Assembly: GCA_031276535.1 (NCBI GenBank)
Contig: JAISMV010000044.1
Span: 1 to 39,133, forward strand
Direction of reading: 5' to 3'
DNA: 39,133 nucleotides
DNA from: Flavobacteriaceae bacterium
GTDB taxonomy: Bacteria; Bacteroidota; Bacteroidia; Flavobacteriales; Weeksellaceae
Shown here: one piece after another, positions 24,737 to 33,284 of the stretch
Numbering within the stretch: position 1 is the first letter of the stretch
How the letters are laid out: every line of letters begins with the position of its first letter
The notes under the pieces: generated by a model
The model's input: only the letters and a program-made list of their open reading frames with translations
The model's database searches: none
What the model was told of the DNA's origin: nothing
Made by a program: the position numbers and the translations under genes

Positions 24737-26752
24737 TTATTTATAATTTCTTGCTGCTATTTTAATATACTTATAATTCAATTCTTCTTTGTGTAAGACT
24801 TCCTGGTTAATATCTTCTCCTTTGTATTCCCAAGCAGCAACATAAGAATAATCTTGATCGTCACGTAAAGTTTCTCCGTCTTCTGTTTGATATTCAGTTC
24901 TGAAATGTCCTCCACAAGATTCGTTTCTGTTCAAAGCATCTATAGCCATCAGTTGTCCTAATTCAAGGAAATCCGCTACCCTGCCTGCTTTTTCCAATTC
25001 CGGATTCACGGTTTCATTTGTTCCCGGCACTTTCACGTCTTTCCAGAATTCTTTTCTTATTTCTTCAATTTCGGCAATGGCTTCTTTTAATCCTTCGGCA
25101 TTACGAGCCATTCCCACTTTATTCCACATTATTTGTCCTAATTTTTTGTGGAAATAGTCTACTGTTTTTGTTCCTTTATTAGATAAGAAATGATTTATTC
25201 TTTCTTTTACTTTCTTTTCCGCTTCTTCAAATTCAGGCGAGTCGGTGGAAATTTCTCCGGTTCTGATGTCATCAGCCAAATAATCTGCAATGGTATAAGG
25301 TAATACGAAATAACCATCGGCTAATCCCTGCATCAGTGCAGATGCTCCTAAACGGTTAGCTCCGTGGTCTGAAAAGTTGGCTTCTCCTGCAACGAAACAT
25401 CCGGGAATGGTACTCATCAGGTTGTAATCCACCCAGATTCCTCCCATGGTATAGTGAACTGCCGGATAGATCTTCATAGGAGTTTCGTATGGGTTATCTC
25501 CCGTAATTTTTTCATACATTGTGAACAGGTTACCATACTTAGCTTCCACTACCTTCTTACCTAATTTTATTATTTCTTCCTGAGTAGGGTTATGAATATC
25601 CAACTCATTGGCTTTTTCTTTTCCATATTTCACAAAGGATGTGGAAAAATCAAGGAATACTCCTTCGTGGGTAGCATTGTTTTCTATTCCGAATCCTGCA
25701 TCGCATCTTTCTTTAGCCGCTCTGGAAGCAACGTCCCGCGGAACTAAATTTCCGAATGCCGGATATCTTCTTTCCAAATAATAATCCCTGTCTTCTTCTT
25801 TAATATCGGTAGGTTTCAATTTGCCTTCTCTTACGGCTACTGCATCTTCCAGCTTTTTAGGCACCCAGATACGTCCGTCGTTACGAAGCGATTCGGACAT
25901 CAAAGTCAGTTTGGATTGTTGTGTTCCGTGAACGGGTATGCAGGTTGGGTGGATCTGTGTGAAGCACGGATTAGCGAAAGCGGCTCCTTTTTTATGAATT
26001 TTCCATGCTGCGGTTGCATTGGAACCCATGGCATTGGTGGAAAGGAAAAATACATTTCCGTATCCTCCGGAAGCAATTACTACGGCATGCGCAGAATGTC
26101 TTTCTATTTCTCCGGTAACCAGATTTCTGGCAATAATACCTCTGGCTTTACCGTCAATGATCACTAGATCCAGCATTTCGTGACGGTTGAACATTTGCAG
26201 ACGGCCTTTACCTATTTGACGGTTCATCGCGGAATAGGCTCCTAACAGTAATTGTTGTCCTGTCTGTCCTGCCGCATAAAAAGTTCTTTGTACTTGTGTT
26301 CCTCCAAAAGAACGGTTATCCAGCAAACCTCCGTATTCTCTTGCAAAGGGAACTCCTTGTGCAACACATTGGTCAATGATGTTTCCGGAAACTTCCGCCA
26401 AACGGTGCACATTGGCTTCTCTTGCACGATAGTCACCTCCTTTTATTGTATCATAAAACAGTCTGTAAATACTGTCTCCGTCATTTTGATAATTTTTCGC
26501 GGCATTAATACCTCCTTGTGCGGCAATGGAGTGCGCCCGTCTTGGGGAATCCTGATAACAAAATGCTTTCACATTATACCCCATCTCTGCCAAGGATGCA
26601 GCCGCCGCACCTCCTGCCAATCCTGTTCCGATTATAACTATATCTATTTTTCCTCGATTATTGGGAGCAACCAAACGCATATGGTCTTTATGATTTTTCC
26701 ATTTTTCATGGATATCCCCTTCAGGAATTCTTGAATCTAATTTTATACTCAT
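24737..26752 (-). CDS. sdhA: Succinate dehydrogenase flavoprotein subunit
   Basis: The catalytic subunit that oxidises succinate to fumarate, 671 residues. The FAD-binding glycines are G42, G44 and G47 ([10 protein letters not shown]). The covalent flavin attachment is H74 in [14 protein letters not shown]. Substrate-site motifs include [13 protein letters not shown] and [12 protein letters not shown], and the second FAD-contact motif is [20 protein letters not shown]. It lies 31 nt after sdhC. With the cytochrome subunit it could also work as a fumarate reductase depending on the quinone; sequence alone does not settle direction. Confidence 0.95.
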   Translation of the reverse strand: MSIKLDSRIPEGDIHEKWKNHKDHMRLVAPNNRGKIDIVIIGTGLAGGAAAASLAEMGYNVKAFCYQDSPRRAHSIAAQGGINAAKNYQNDGDSIYRLFYDTIKGGDYRAREANVHRLAEVSGNIIDQCVAQGVPFAREYGGLLDNRSFGGTQVQRTFYAAGQTGQQLLLGAYSAMNRQIGKGRLQMFNRHEMLDLVIIDGKARGIIARNLVTGEIERHSAHAVVIASGGYGNVFFLSTNAMGSNATAAWKIHKKGAAFANPCFTQIHPTCIPVHGTQQSKLTLMSESLRNDGRIWVPKKLEDAVAVREGKLKPTDIKEEDRDYYLERRYPAFGNLVPRDVASRAAKERCDAGFGIENNATHEGVFLDFSTSFVKYGKEKANELDIHNPTQEEIIKLGKKVVEAKYGNLFTMYEKITGDNPYETPMKIYPAVHYTMGGIWVDYNLMSTIPGCFVAGEANFSDHGANRLGASALMQGLADGYFVLPYTIADYLADDIRTGEISTDSPEFEEAEKKVKERINHFLSNKGTKTVDYFHKKLGQIMWNKVGMARNAEGLKEAIAEIEEIRKEFWKDVKVPGTNETVNPELEKAGRVADFLELGQLMAIDALNRNESCGGHFRTEYQTEDGETLRDDQDYSYVAAWEYKGEDINQEVLHKEELNYKYIKIAARNYK

Positions 26753-26783
26753 AATAGTATTTTCTTAAAATTAAATAAATTTA

Positions 26784-27470
26784 TTAAATTAAACCATTGC
26801 CTTTGAAATAAAAATAAATTGCAATTGCGGCAAATCCAACTGCTATCAGAATAAAGTATGCTTTTCCCAGAATTTTAATTATTCGGGTATAAATTCTATG
26901 ATTGAATCCTACTGATTGGAAGGAAGAGGAAAAACCATGACTTAAATGCAATCCTAAAAGTATAAAGGAAACTACATAAATCAATGTATACAAAGGGCTT
27001 TTAAATAATTCCGTAACCAACAGATAGTCATCTTCCACTAATCCTTTTTTAATAGGATAAAAATAATTATACAGGTGTATAAGTATAAATACAAAGATTA
27101 GTATCCCTGTATAGATCATGGTACGGGAACTAAAAGGTGTATTAACCGAAAGTTGATTTACGGCATAACGTTCTTTTCCTCTTGCTTTTTGATTTTTTAA
27201 GGTTAGTATAATCCCTAATAAGATGTGGTAAAGAAAACCGAGAGCCAACACATATTGCATTACCTGAATCAACGGATTGGTAGCCATAAAGTGTGAAGCC
27301 TGGTTAAACAATACTTCTTCTTTAGCTAATAAGTTACCTTCAGAGTCTGTATTACCTGCAAATAGGGTTAGGTTTGCGCCTAAATGGACCAGTAAAAAGA
27401 TCATGAGGAAAAAGCCTGTCAAAGCCATAATAAACTTTCTTCCTATCGAGGAAGAGTAAAATCTTGTCAT
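26784..27470 (-). CDS. sdhC: Succinate dehydrogenase cytochrome b subunit
   Basis: A 228-residue membrane anchor of the fused, five-helix type found in Bacteroidota and Bacillus. Hydrophobic helices lie at roughly 12-36, 67-91, 117-138, 160-180 and 198-222. Candidate ligands for two hemes are H29, H82, H132 and H175 or H178. It transfers electrons between SdhB and menaquinone. It is the first gene of the operon, preceded by an exact -7 box and a palindrome that may be an operator. Confidence 0.92.
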   Translation of the reverse strand: MTRFYSSSIGRKFIMALTGFFLMIFLLVHLGANLTLFAGNTDSEGNLLAKEEVLFNQASHFMATNPLIQVMQYVLALGFLYHILLGIILTLKNQKARGKERYAVNQLSVNTPFSSRTMIYTGILIFVFILIHLYNYFYPIKKGLVEDDYLLVTELFKSPLYTLIYVVSFILLGLHLSHGFSSSFQSVGFNHRIYTRIIKILGKAYFILIAVGFAAIAIYFYFKGNGLI

Positions 27471-27497
27471 AATATTTTATTGTTTAATTTTGGAACA

Positions 27498-27505
27498 CAA
27501 ATTTA
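27498..27505 (-). promoter_or_regulatory. Promoter -7 box of sdhCAB
   Basis: On the minus strand TAaaTTTG, an exact match to TAnnTTTG, lies 27 nt before the sdhC ATG. The -33 position is not a good TTTG, which would fit a promoter that depends on an activator. Confidence 0.55.
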
Positions 27506-27525
27506 TAAAACGAACTCTTCTATAT

Positions 27526-27543
27526 ATATGACAAATGTCATAT
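27526..27543. promoter_or_regulatory. Palindromic operator candidate upstream of sdhC
   Basis: ATATGACA and TGTCATAT form 8-bp inverted arms around a 2-nt spacer. The site lies 20 nt upstream of the -7 box and so covers the -33 position. It could bind an activator or a repressor of the sdh operon. Confidence 0.5.
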
Positions 27544-27604
27544 TTTTTTCTTTTAGAACTCATCTAAATTAAAATGATGTTATTTTACTTTTTTTATTAT
27601 AAAT

Positions 27605-27638
27605 AAAAAAACTATCTCTAATATTCAAAAGAGATAGT
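27605..27638 (-). terminator. Terminator of the exbB-exbD-exbD-tonB operon
   Basis: ACTATCTCT (27611-27619) pairs with AGAGATAGT (27630-27638); on the minus strand the stem is followed by a T-rich run. It lies 37 nt after the tonB stop. Confidence 0.8.
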
Positions 27639-27675
27639 CTTTAGTTTAATTTTAAATCTTTATTTTTATATCAAT

Positions 27676-28494
27676 TTATTGCGGAAGCCTAAAAGTTATC
27701 GGAACTCTAAAATACGAACGCACAGGCTGGTTGTTCACTTTACCCGGAATCCACATCTTAGAGGTTTTTCGTATAGCATTTTTAGCAATTTCATCCAGAC
27801 CGTCTCCCAGCTTTTTTCCTACAACATCAATCCCTGTAACAGTTCCGTCTTTTTCAACTATAAAACGCACCAGTATTTTACCTTCTGTTCCGTTATCAAG
27901 CGCTCTGTCGGTATATTCTATGTAACGGGCAATATATTTGCTCACCTCGCCGCCTTTAAATTCGGCATCCTGATCCACTACATTAAATATTTTATTGTCT
28001 GGTGGCGGAGGTACCGGCGGAGCCGGAGGGGCATCATTTTTTCCGTGGCTCAACGCAGCATCGTTTGTTGCTCTACCTTCTTTATTTTCAAGACCTATTA
28101 CCTTATTTTCCGTTTCTTCCTTAGGGGGTATTGTTTCTTCCACCACTACGCTTTTCTTAGGTTCGGGCATGACCATTTTCACTTGAGCTACTTCTTCTTG
28201 TTCCGGCGGAGGGGGAGGAGGTGGTTCGTCCTTTTCTACAAAAATTTCTTCTTCTTCAGGTGCCTGAATCTCTATTAATTCAATATTTACAGCTCTGTCT
28301 TTTTCTCCTCTTGTAACCTGCCATCTGTTATAAAAATATAATAATAACACGAAAAGAACAAAAATAATCGTGCCAATGAAAAAAGCTTTGGTAAGGTATC
28401 CTCTCTCATTGCTTCTTAACCGATAAGCTCCATAGTTCTTGTTTTTATGCTCAAAAACCATATCTTCTAAAGACTGCCATTGATTGTCTGCCAT
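27676..28494 (-). CDS. tonB: TonB-family energy transducer
   Basis: Transmits proton-motive force from ExbB-ExbD to outer-membrane TonB-dependent transporters. The 272-residue protein has a cytoplasmic N-terminus of about 34 residues with the Bacteroidota motif HKNKNYGAYRLR (16-27) and one transmembrane helix (about 36-54). A proline- and glutamate-rich periplasmic spanner (about 78-170) includes a run of seven prolines. The C-terminal TonB domain (about 185-272) contains GTEGKILVRFIVEKDGTVTG and ends in VPITFRLPQ. It is last in the exb cluster, 19 nt after exbD. Confidence 0.93.
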   Translation of the reverse strand: MADNQWQSLEDMVFEHKNKNYGAYRLRSNERGYLTKAFFIGTIIFVLFVLLLYFYNRWQVTRGEKDRAVNIELIEIQAPEEEEIFVEKDEPPPPPPPEQEEVAQVKMVMPEPKKSVVVEETIPPKEETENKVIGLENKEGRATNDAALSHGKNDAPPAPPVPPPPDNKIFNVVDQDAEFKGGEVSKYIARYIEYTDRALDNGTEGKILVRFIVEKDGTVTGIDVVGKKLGDGLDEIAKNAIRKTSKMWIPGKVNNQPVRSYFRVPITFRLPQ

Positions 28495-28513
28495 TTTCTC
28501 TGTTTTTCGTTGG

Positions 28514-29047
28514 TTATTTTATTTTTTGCTGATATACATCTTTCTCTTTTGATGAAAGATCTTTAATTCCATACCTTCCCGAGTTGGTGATCTCCATTTC
28601 ATCCAATACATCTACTAAATTCTTATAGGTAGAGTCATCGGTAGGTTTTATTATAACTGTGAACTTATCCTGATCCGCTTCTCTTTGCGCCCTCAGTATT
28701 TCTTTTCGTATTCCGTCTTTGGAATAGTTGGATTCTATCAGGTTTTCGGTAGTTAGATCGGGTTGTTCCTGTTGGTGCCAATATATCTTATCGTCTTTTC
28801 CTAAAATTACGGTAAACGAATTTTTTGTTTTTATTTCAGGTATATCCGCCTTGGGTATATCTACTTTAGGGGGCATATTTAAATGCATGATATTGGGCTT
28901 GCTGAAGGTAGTAGTAAACATGAAAAACGTAATTAATAAGAATCCTAAATCGCACATGGGAGCCATGTCAATATTAATATTCATTTTCTTTGACCTTACT
29001 TTTCCTCCGTCTTTTCCGCTACTGCTTGTATCTACACCTGCTGACAT
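28514..29047 (-). CDS. exbD: ExbD-family proton-channel protein, second copy
   Basis: 177 residues: a short cytoplasmic tail, one transmembrane helix (about 30-50) carrying the proton-binding aspartate D33 (MAPMCDLGFLLITFFMFTTTF), and a periplasmic domain. It differs clearly from the other ExbD in this operon, which is the usual paired arrangement in Flavobacteriia. It lies 53 nt after the first exbD. It acts with ExbB in the inner membrane to energise TonB. Confidence 0.9.
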   Translation of the reverse strand: MSAGVDTSSSGKDGGKVRSKKMNINIDMAPMCDLGFLLITFFMFTTTFSKPNIMHLNMPPKVDIPKADIPEIKTKNSFTVILGKDDKIYWHQQEQPDLTTENLIESNYSKDGIRKEILRAQREADQDKFTVIIKPTDDSTYKNLVDVLDEMEITNSGRYGIKDLSSKEKDVYQQKIK

Positions 29048-29100
29048 ATTCTTTTTTTTTAGTTAACAAATAAGTATTTTTCTTATATTCCAACTCACAT

Positions 29101-29706
29101 TTAATCTTCAGAAGCTGTGATTAGCTGAAATTTATTCATGTTTTTGTCCTGCAATCGAGCCAATAAGTTTTTAAATACAGGATATTGGGTTTTAATATCT
29201 CCTTTGATTCCTAAATCCAATGAATCTCCTGCTTCTTTAGCCAATTCTCTTGCTTCAAAAACCCATTCGGTAATCTGGGAATTCGTACTATCTCCGGGAA
29301 TTCCCGAAACAACTACTTTTTCTCTTTGAGTTTCGGTCATTTTCAAATATTCTTTGAGTTGTTGAATGGGCACTCCAAAATCAGTAATAGCATTTTTAAA
29401 TTCCTGTTGTTCTTCCGGAGTAAAAGTTATATTGTACTTCTTTCCCATTGCATTCAACAAAGGAACTCTATATTTTAGCTCATCCATTGAAAAGTAATAT
29501 TTCCCGTCTGTTGTTATGGAAATTTTCATCACTCCACGGTCTCTTATTTTTATCTGAGACACTGAAGACGGAGGATCTATTGCTATTGTTTCTTCCGGTT
29601 TAAACTGAGTGGTTAAAATAAAGAACGTTAATAACAGCCATGCCAAATCGGTCATGGGGGTCATATCAATACGTATTCCGTGTCTTTTGGGTTTGACTCT
29701 TGCCAT
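29101..29706 (-). CDS. exbD: ExbD-family proton-channel protein, first copy
   Basis: 201 residues with the same layout: a cytoplasmic tail rich in K and R, a transmembrane helix (about 16-35) with the conserved D20 in MTPMTDLAWLLLTFFILTTQF, and a periplasmic domain of about 165 residues, longer than the second copy. It is encoded between exbB and the second exbD. It is probably one of two ExbD partners, either mixed in one complex or serving different conditions; which is unknown. Confidence 0.9.
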   Translation of the reverse strand: MARVKPKRHGIRIDMTPMTDLAWLLLTFFILTTQFKPEETIAIDPPSSVSQIKIRDRGVMKISITTDGKYYFSMDELKYRVPLLNAMGKKYNITFTPEEQQEFKNAITDFGVPIQQLKEYLKMTETQREKVVVSGIPGDSTNSQITEWVFEARELAKEAGDSLDLGIKGDIKTQYPVFKNLLARLQDKNMNKFQLITASED

Positions 29707-29785
29707 TTTTCTTTTTTAAAGTTATAAAAATCCTTAACATCATTATCTGATATTTCCAGCTGTTAAAAGCTAAAAAACAGAGGAA

Positions 29786-30601
29786 TTAATGGTGAGCTGC
29801 AAAAGATTGTTGAATACTTAACCCTACCTCGTCTATCTTAAATGTTAAGTGATCTATTTTTGATGTGAAAAAGTTATACATGATGATAGCCAATGCAGAG
29901 GTTCCGATACCTAAAGCTGTGTTTACCAGCGCTTCGGATATACCTACGGATAAGGCTGCCGCATCCGGTGAACCTCCTCCTTCCCCTAAGGCAAAGAACG
30001 CTTTTATCATCCCGATCACAGTTCCCATCAAAGCTATCAGGGTACCTATGGAGGCGATGGTTGCCAAAATGGTCATGTTTTTCTCTAACATCGGCATTTC
30101 CAATGTTGTAGCTTCTTCCAGTGTTTTATTTAAAGACACTAACTTTTGCTCTTTATCCAATGTGGTATCATTGGCCAACGATTTATAGGATATCAGTCCT
30201 TCTTTTACTACATTTCCTATAGAACCTTTCTGTTTGTCGCAAAGGGCTATAGCTTCATTAATTTCATTTCTTTCCAATAATTTCCTGATTTCTATTACAA
30301 ATCTTGTTAAACCTCCCGTACCTCCGGCTTTTCCAATAACAAAAGATCTTTCTATTGAAAATACTAATACTATAAGCAGGAAGGAAATCAGGAAAGGAAC
30401 AATTATCCCTCCTTTGTGGATAATTCCCATAAATGTAGCCGGAGCGCCATCCGTTGTTTCTCCTTTGAAGTTAGATGGAGCTCCCAATACATAGTGATAA
30501 ATGCCTTCCGCCACTAATATTAAAACAATGATCGTAATAAAAGGATTCAATCCTTTTGATTTTCTGGTAGAATTTGTTTGAGTTAATTGTTTTTTTTCCA
30601 T
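29786..30601 (-). CDS. exbB: ExbB/TolQ/MotA-family proton channel
   Basis: 271 residues with an N-terminal helix (about 20-38), a second (about 68-86) and a pair in the C-terminal half (about 162-185 and 205-245). The family pattern is in LATIASIGTLIALMGTVIGMIKAFFAL and EALVNTALGIGTSALAIIMYNFF. It forms the inner-membrane pentamer that holds ExbD and drives TonB. It is first in its operon. The upstream intergenic region carries an exact -7 box 164 nt before the ATG. Confidence 0.92.
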   Translation of the reverse strand: MEKKQLTQTNSTRKSKGLNPFITIIVLILVAEGIYHYVLGAPSNFKGETTDGAPATFMGIIHKGGIIVPFLISFLLIVLVFSIERSFVIGKAGGTGGLTRFVIEIRKLLERNEINEAIALCDKQKGSIGNVVKEGLISYKSLANDTTLDKEQKLVSLNKTLEEATTLEMPMLEKNMTILATIASIGTLIALMGTVIGMIKAFFALGEGGGSPDAAALSVGISEALVNTALGIGTSALAIIMYNFFTSKIDHLTFKIDEVGLSIQQSFAAHH

Positions 30602-30764
30602 TCTGATGTATATTTATTTTATTAATAATTTTTCCTTTTCTTAAAATTTTATTACTTTTCTGTACTGTAATTACACTATTTTCAAACATGCAACATTTAT
30701 GCCATAGTTACTCAATTTCAACAATTATCACTCTGATTATCACTCACGGTCAAACTTAACAAAG

Positions 30765-30772
30765 CAAAGTTA
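30765..30772 (-). promoter_or_regulatory. Promoter -7 box of the exb-tonB operon
   Basis: On the minus strand TAacTTTG exactly matches TAnnTTTG; it lies 164 nt upstream of exbB. The -33 position (ATTT) is weak. Confidence 0.45.
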
Positions 30773-30785
30773 AAAATCTTAGACG

Positions 30786-30943
30786 AATTAAAAATACCTT
30801 TATTACGGTATTTTTTATCTATATAAGCACTTTTTTAACCTCGTTTCTAGAATTCTTCCAAACAATTGTTATATTTCCGTGAATTTAGTGTTAAACATAA
30901 TTACACTTCTTATATTTACCCTTATACTTAACATAGTAACTTA
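30786..30943 (-). ncRNA. Candidate small RNA upstream of exbB
   Basis: A minus-strand promoter (ATTG at 30977-30980, 19-nt spacer, TAccTTTG at 30950-30957) would start a transcript near 30943. A hairpin AAAATACC / GGTATTTT at 30791-30814 with T-rich flanks would end it about 155 nt later. No substantial reading frame lies inside. This is inferred from promoter and hairpin positions only, and I recognise no RNA family. The same promoter could instead read through into exbB. Confidence 0.3.
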
Positions 30944-30949
30944 TCACGA

Positions 30950-30980
30950 CAAAGGTATAAACTTTTTTTAAAAAATCAAT
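30950..30980 (-). promoter_or_regulatory. Near-perfect promoter, minus strand
   Basis: ATTG-N19-TAccTTTG read on the minus strand differs from the Bacteroidota consensus at one position. The next gene on that strand, exbB, is about 350 nt away. Confidence 0.5.
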
Positions 30981-31374
30981 ATGTTTTTTACTAAAAGTTC
31001 ATATTTTTTTTATTGTAAAAATTATTTCATTTGAAAACATACCCCATAATAATAGATATATATCCATTATATTTATATTTTAATAAAATTAACCCCTTAA
31101 AAAATTAACACAAATTAAAGATTAAAAAACAAATATTAAAAAATAACCCCTTATTATTTTTAAAAATACATATTTATGTAAAAGATATAAAATATCATAT
31201 ATATTATACCTTATTTTATATTAGCTCGTCAGGTGCTTTTTAATTGATCAACCTTATTGTGAGAATTGATATGCTTGCTTATATTCGTAACAGACTCCCC
31301 GCCCTCTCCCCCACTTCATCGGTTGATGATGACTCATGCGTCTGCTCCGGGGAAATTTATAATTACAGAATTTC

Positions 31375-31405
31375 TTTGCTGAAAAACCTGAAAAATGTAT
31401 ATTTG
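31375..31405 (+). promoter_or_regulatory. Perfect-consensus promoter of the pyrophosphatase gene
   Basis: TTTG at 31375-31378, exactly 19 nt, then TAtaTTTG at 31398-31405. Both boxes and the spacing match the Bacteroidota consensus, the best promoter in the window. The ATG follows 70 nt later. Confidence 0.8.
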
Positions 31406-31475
31406 TAGTCTCATCATTCATAAAAAACAACCATCCGTTTTTTATGACAAATAAAATTACTAACCGTAAACCGAC

Positions 31476-32405
31476 ATGAGTAAAATATTAGTTATAGGGC
31501 ATCAAAATCCTGACACGGATTCCATTACTTCCGCCATTTCTTTTTCGTATCTGCAAAATGCCTTAGGTAAAAATACGGAAGCTGTAGCCTTGGGAGCACC
31601 CAATGAGGAAACTCAATTCGCATTGGACTATTTTAAGGCGGAAACTCCAAGGGTAATTTCCGGTGCTTCCAACGAAACCCGGGAGGTGATGCTGGTTGAT
31701 CATAACGAATTTCAACAATCAGTACCAGACATTGAAGAACTTACGATTCTTGCAGTAATCGACCACCATAGAATCTCCAATTTCCATACGGCAACGCCTT
31801 TATATTACAGAGCAGAACCGGTAGGCTGCACACAGACCATCATCCTGAAACTCTATAAAGAACACCAAATCGAAATTCCTTCTCATATTGCCGGATTGAT
31901 GTTGTCGGGAATCATTTCGGATACTTTACTGTTTGTATCTCCCACTTGTACGGATGAAGACATAAAAGCGGCACAGGAACTGGCGAAAATCGCAGGCGTC
32001 GACCCGGAAAAATACGGACTGGATCTGCTAAAAGCCGGAACCAATCTCTCTGATAAAACAGCCGAAGAATTAATTTCTCTGGATGCCAAATCTTTCGAGG
32101 TTAACGGGAAAAAAGTTCGGGTTGCACAAGTAAATACTATCGATTACATGGATATCTTCTCGAAGAAAGCGGAGATAGAAGCCGCCATCAGCAGGCAGGT
32201 CAATGATAACGGATACAATCTGTTTTTACTTGTAGTAACCAATATACTGGACAGTGATTCCAGAATTTTTGCAACAGGATCCTCAGCCCAGGTTACAGAA
32301 CAGGCATTCGGAATAAAACTGGAAAACGGAGAAGCTTTCCTGAAAGGGGTGGTTTCACGCAAAAAACAGATTATTCCCCAGTTAACGGAAGCCCTGTCAA
32401 ACTAA
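31476..32405 (+). CDS. ppaC: Manganese-dependent (family II) inorganic pyrophosphatase
   Basis: Hydrolyses pyrophosphate to phosphate, pulling biosynthetic reactions forward. The 309-residue protein belongs to the DHH superfamily. Metal and catalytic ligands are visible: H9, D13 and D15 (GHQNPDTDS), D75 (LVDHNE), H97 and H98 (IDHHRI) and D149 (ISDT). The substrate-binding SRKKQ motif of the DHHA2 domain lies near residues 294-298. It is a soluble cytoplasmic enzyme, transcribed from a perfect consensus promoter as expected for an abundant housekeeping protein. There are 252 nt to the next gene, so it is probably monocistronic. Confidence 0.95.
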   Translation: MSKILVIGHQNPDTDSITSAISFSYLQNALGKNTEAVALGAPNEETQFALDYFKAETPRVISGASNETREVMLVDHNEFQQSVPDIEELTILAVIDHHRISNFHTATPLYYRAEPVGCTQTIILKLYKEHQIEIPSHIAGLMLSGIISDTLLFVSPTCTDEDIKAAQELAKIAGVDPEKYGLDLLKAGTNLSDKTAEELISLDAKSFEVNGKKVRVAQVNTIDYMDIFSKKAEIEAAISRQVNDNGYNLFLLVVTNILDSDSRIFATGSSAQVTEQAFGIKLENGEAFLKGVVSRKKQIIPQLTEALSN

Positions 32406-32630
32406 AAAATCACGGTTAACGGAGGTGTCAATTGGTAAATTATTAGAAAATGTACTTTAATTAAGAATTAAAGGAAGAATTCTTTTTCAAAGGAAAGAAA
32501 CACTGATTCAGGTTATAATGCAGCATTTTTTATTATCGACATCTTTTTTGAATTTTTATTGCCATTTCCTTTAGCATACTTTAAAAATTTCCTATAAATA
32601 TTTTTAAAGAGACTATTTGCTTTTTTATAG

Positions 32631-32638
32631 TAAATTTG
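32631..32638 (+). promoter_or_regulatory. Promoter -7 box of the wbqC-protease unit
   Basis: TAaaTTTG exactly matches TAnnTTTG and lies 19 nt before the ATG. The N19 position upstream is not TTTG. Confidence 0.5.
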
Positions 32639-32657
32639 TAGGCGTAACAAATAAAGT

Positions 32658-33254
32658 ATGATTATTTTACCTAACTTTTATTTTGCTCCTGTTTCTTATT
32701 TTGCACTTTGGCTAAAATCAGAAGACGTTCATCTGGAACAATGGGAAAACTTCCCCAAGCAGACCTATCGCAATCGTTGTGTTATTCAAGGAGCCAACGG
32801 GAAGTTGCCGCTGATTATTCCTATCGAGCACTCAGGAGCCAGAATTATGAAAGATATTAAAATCTCATATGCCTCCGACTGGCAAAAATTACATTGGAAA
32901 TCCATAAGATCCGCATATCAAAGCTCTCCTTATTTTGAACACTATGAAAATACTTTAATTCCGGTCTTTGAAAAAAAAGAAACTTTTTTATTTGATATGA
33001 ATTTGAAGACATTAGACTGGGTAAACACTATACTGAAGTTCGATTTTTCCTACCAATTGACCGATAAATACATAAAAGATACAGAAGGCACCGATGCACG
33101 GGAAATGTTTAATGCAAAAAAAGAAAGTCCTCACCTGTATCCGGAATACATTCAGGTTTTCTCCGATCGTTTTGATTTTATGAATGATCTTTCCATTTTA
33201 GACCTGATATGTAATCTTGGCCCAAAATCTGCTATATACATAAATAATGAATAA
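32658..33254 (+). CDS. WbqC family protein
   Basis: 198 residues, soluble. The N-terminus (PNFYFAPVSYFALWLKSEDV) and the segment NRCVIQGANGKLPLIIPIEH are typical of the WbqC-like family, whose function is not established though some members lie in polysaccharide clusters. In Flavobacteriia this gene often sits near signal peptidase and S8 protease genes; here the protease gene begins 30 nt downstream. That arrangement hints at a link to envelope or secretion functions, not to O-antigen synthesis, but this is inference. Confidence 0.82.
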   Translation: MIILPNFYFAPVSYFALWLKSEDVHLEQWENFPKQTYRNRCVIQGANGKLPLIIPIEHSGARIMKDIKISYASDWQKLHWKSIRSAYQSSPYFEHYENTLIPVFEKKETFLFDMNLKTLDWVNTILKFDFSYQLTDKYIKDTEGTDAREMFNAKKESPHLYPEYIQVFSDRFDFMNDLSILDLICNLGPKSAIYINNE

Positions 33255-33284
33255 ATGATGAATAATTACACAAAATAATATTAC

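Larger units (their letters stand above)
30602..31374. other. AT-rich intergenic region between exbB and the pyrophosphatase
   Basis: No protein gene is visible. It holds two minus-strand promoter boxes, a hairpin and a possible small RNA, listed separately. 31295-31356 is a GC-richer island in an AT-rich setting, with a TCATC / GATGA hairpin near 31318-31331. I could not assign it. Confidence 0.5.

Noticed and set aside
28514-29706. Two exbD genes as an unusual duplication
   Set aside because: Paired, diverged ExbD proteins after ExbB are the normal arrangement in Flavobacteriia.
31295-31356. GC-richer island as a degenerate REP copy
   Set aside because: On the minus strand it shows GTTACGAATAT, similar to the REP spacer, but there are no paired hairpins with the TTTCA loop around it.
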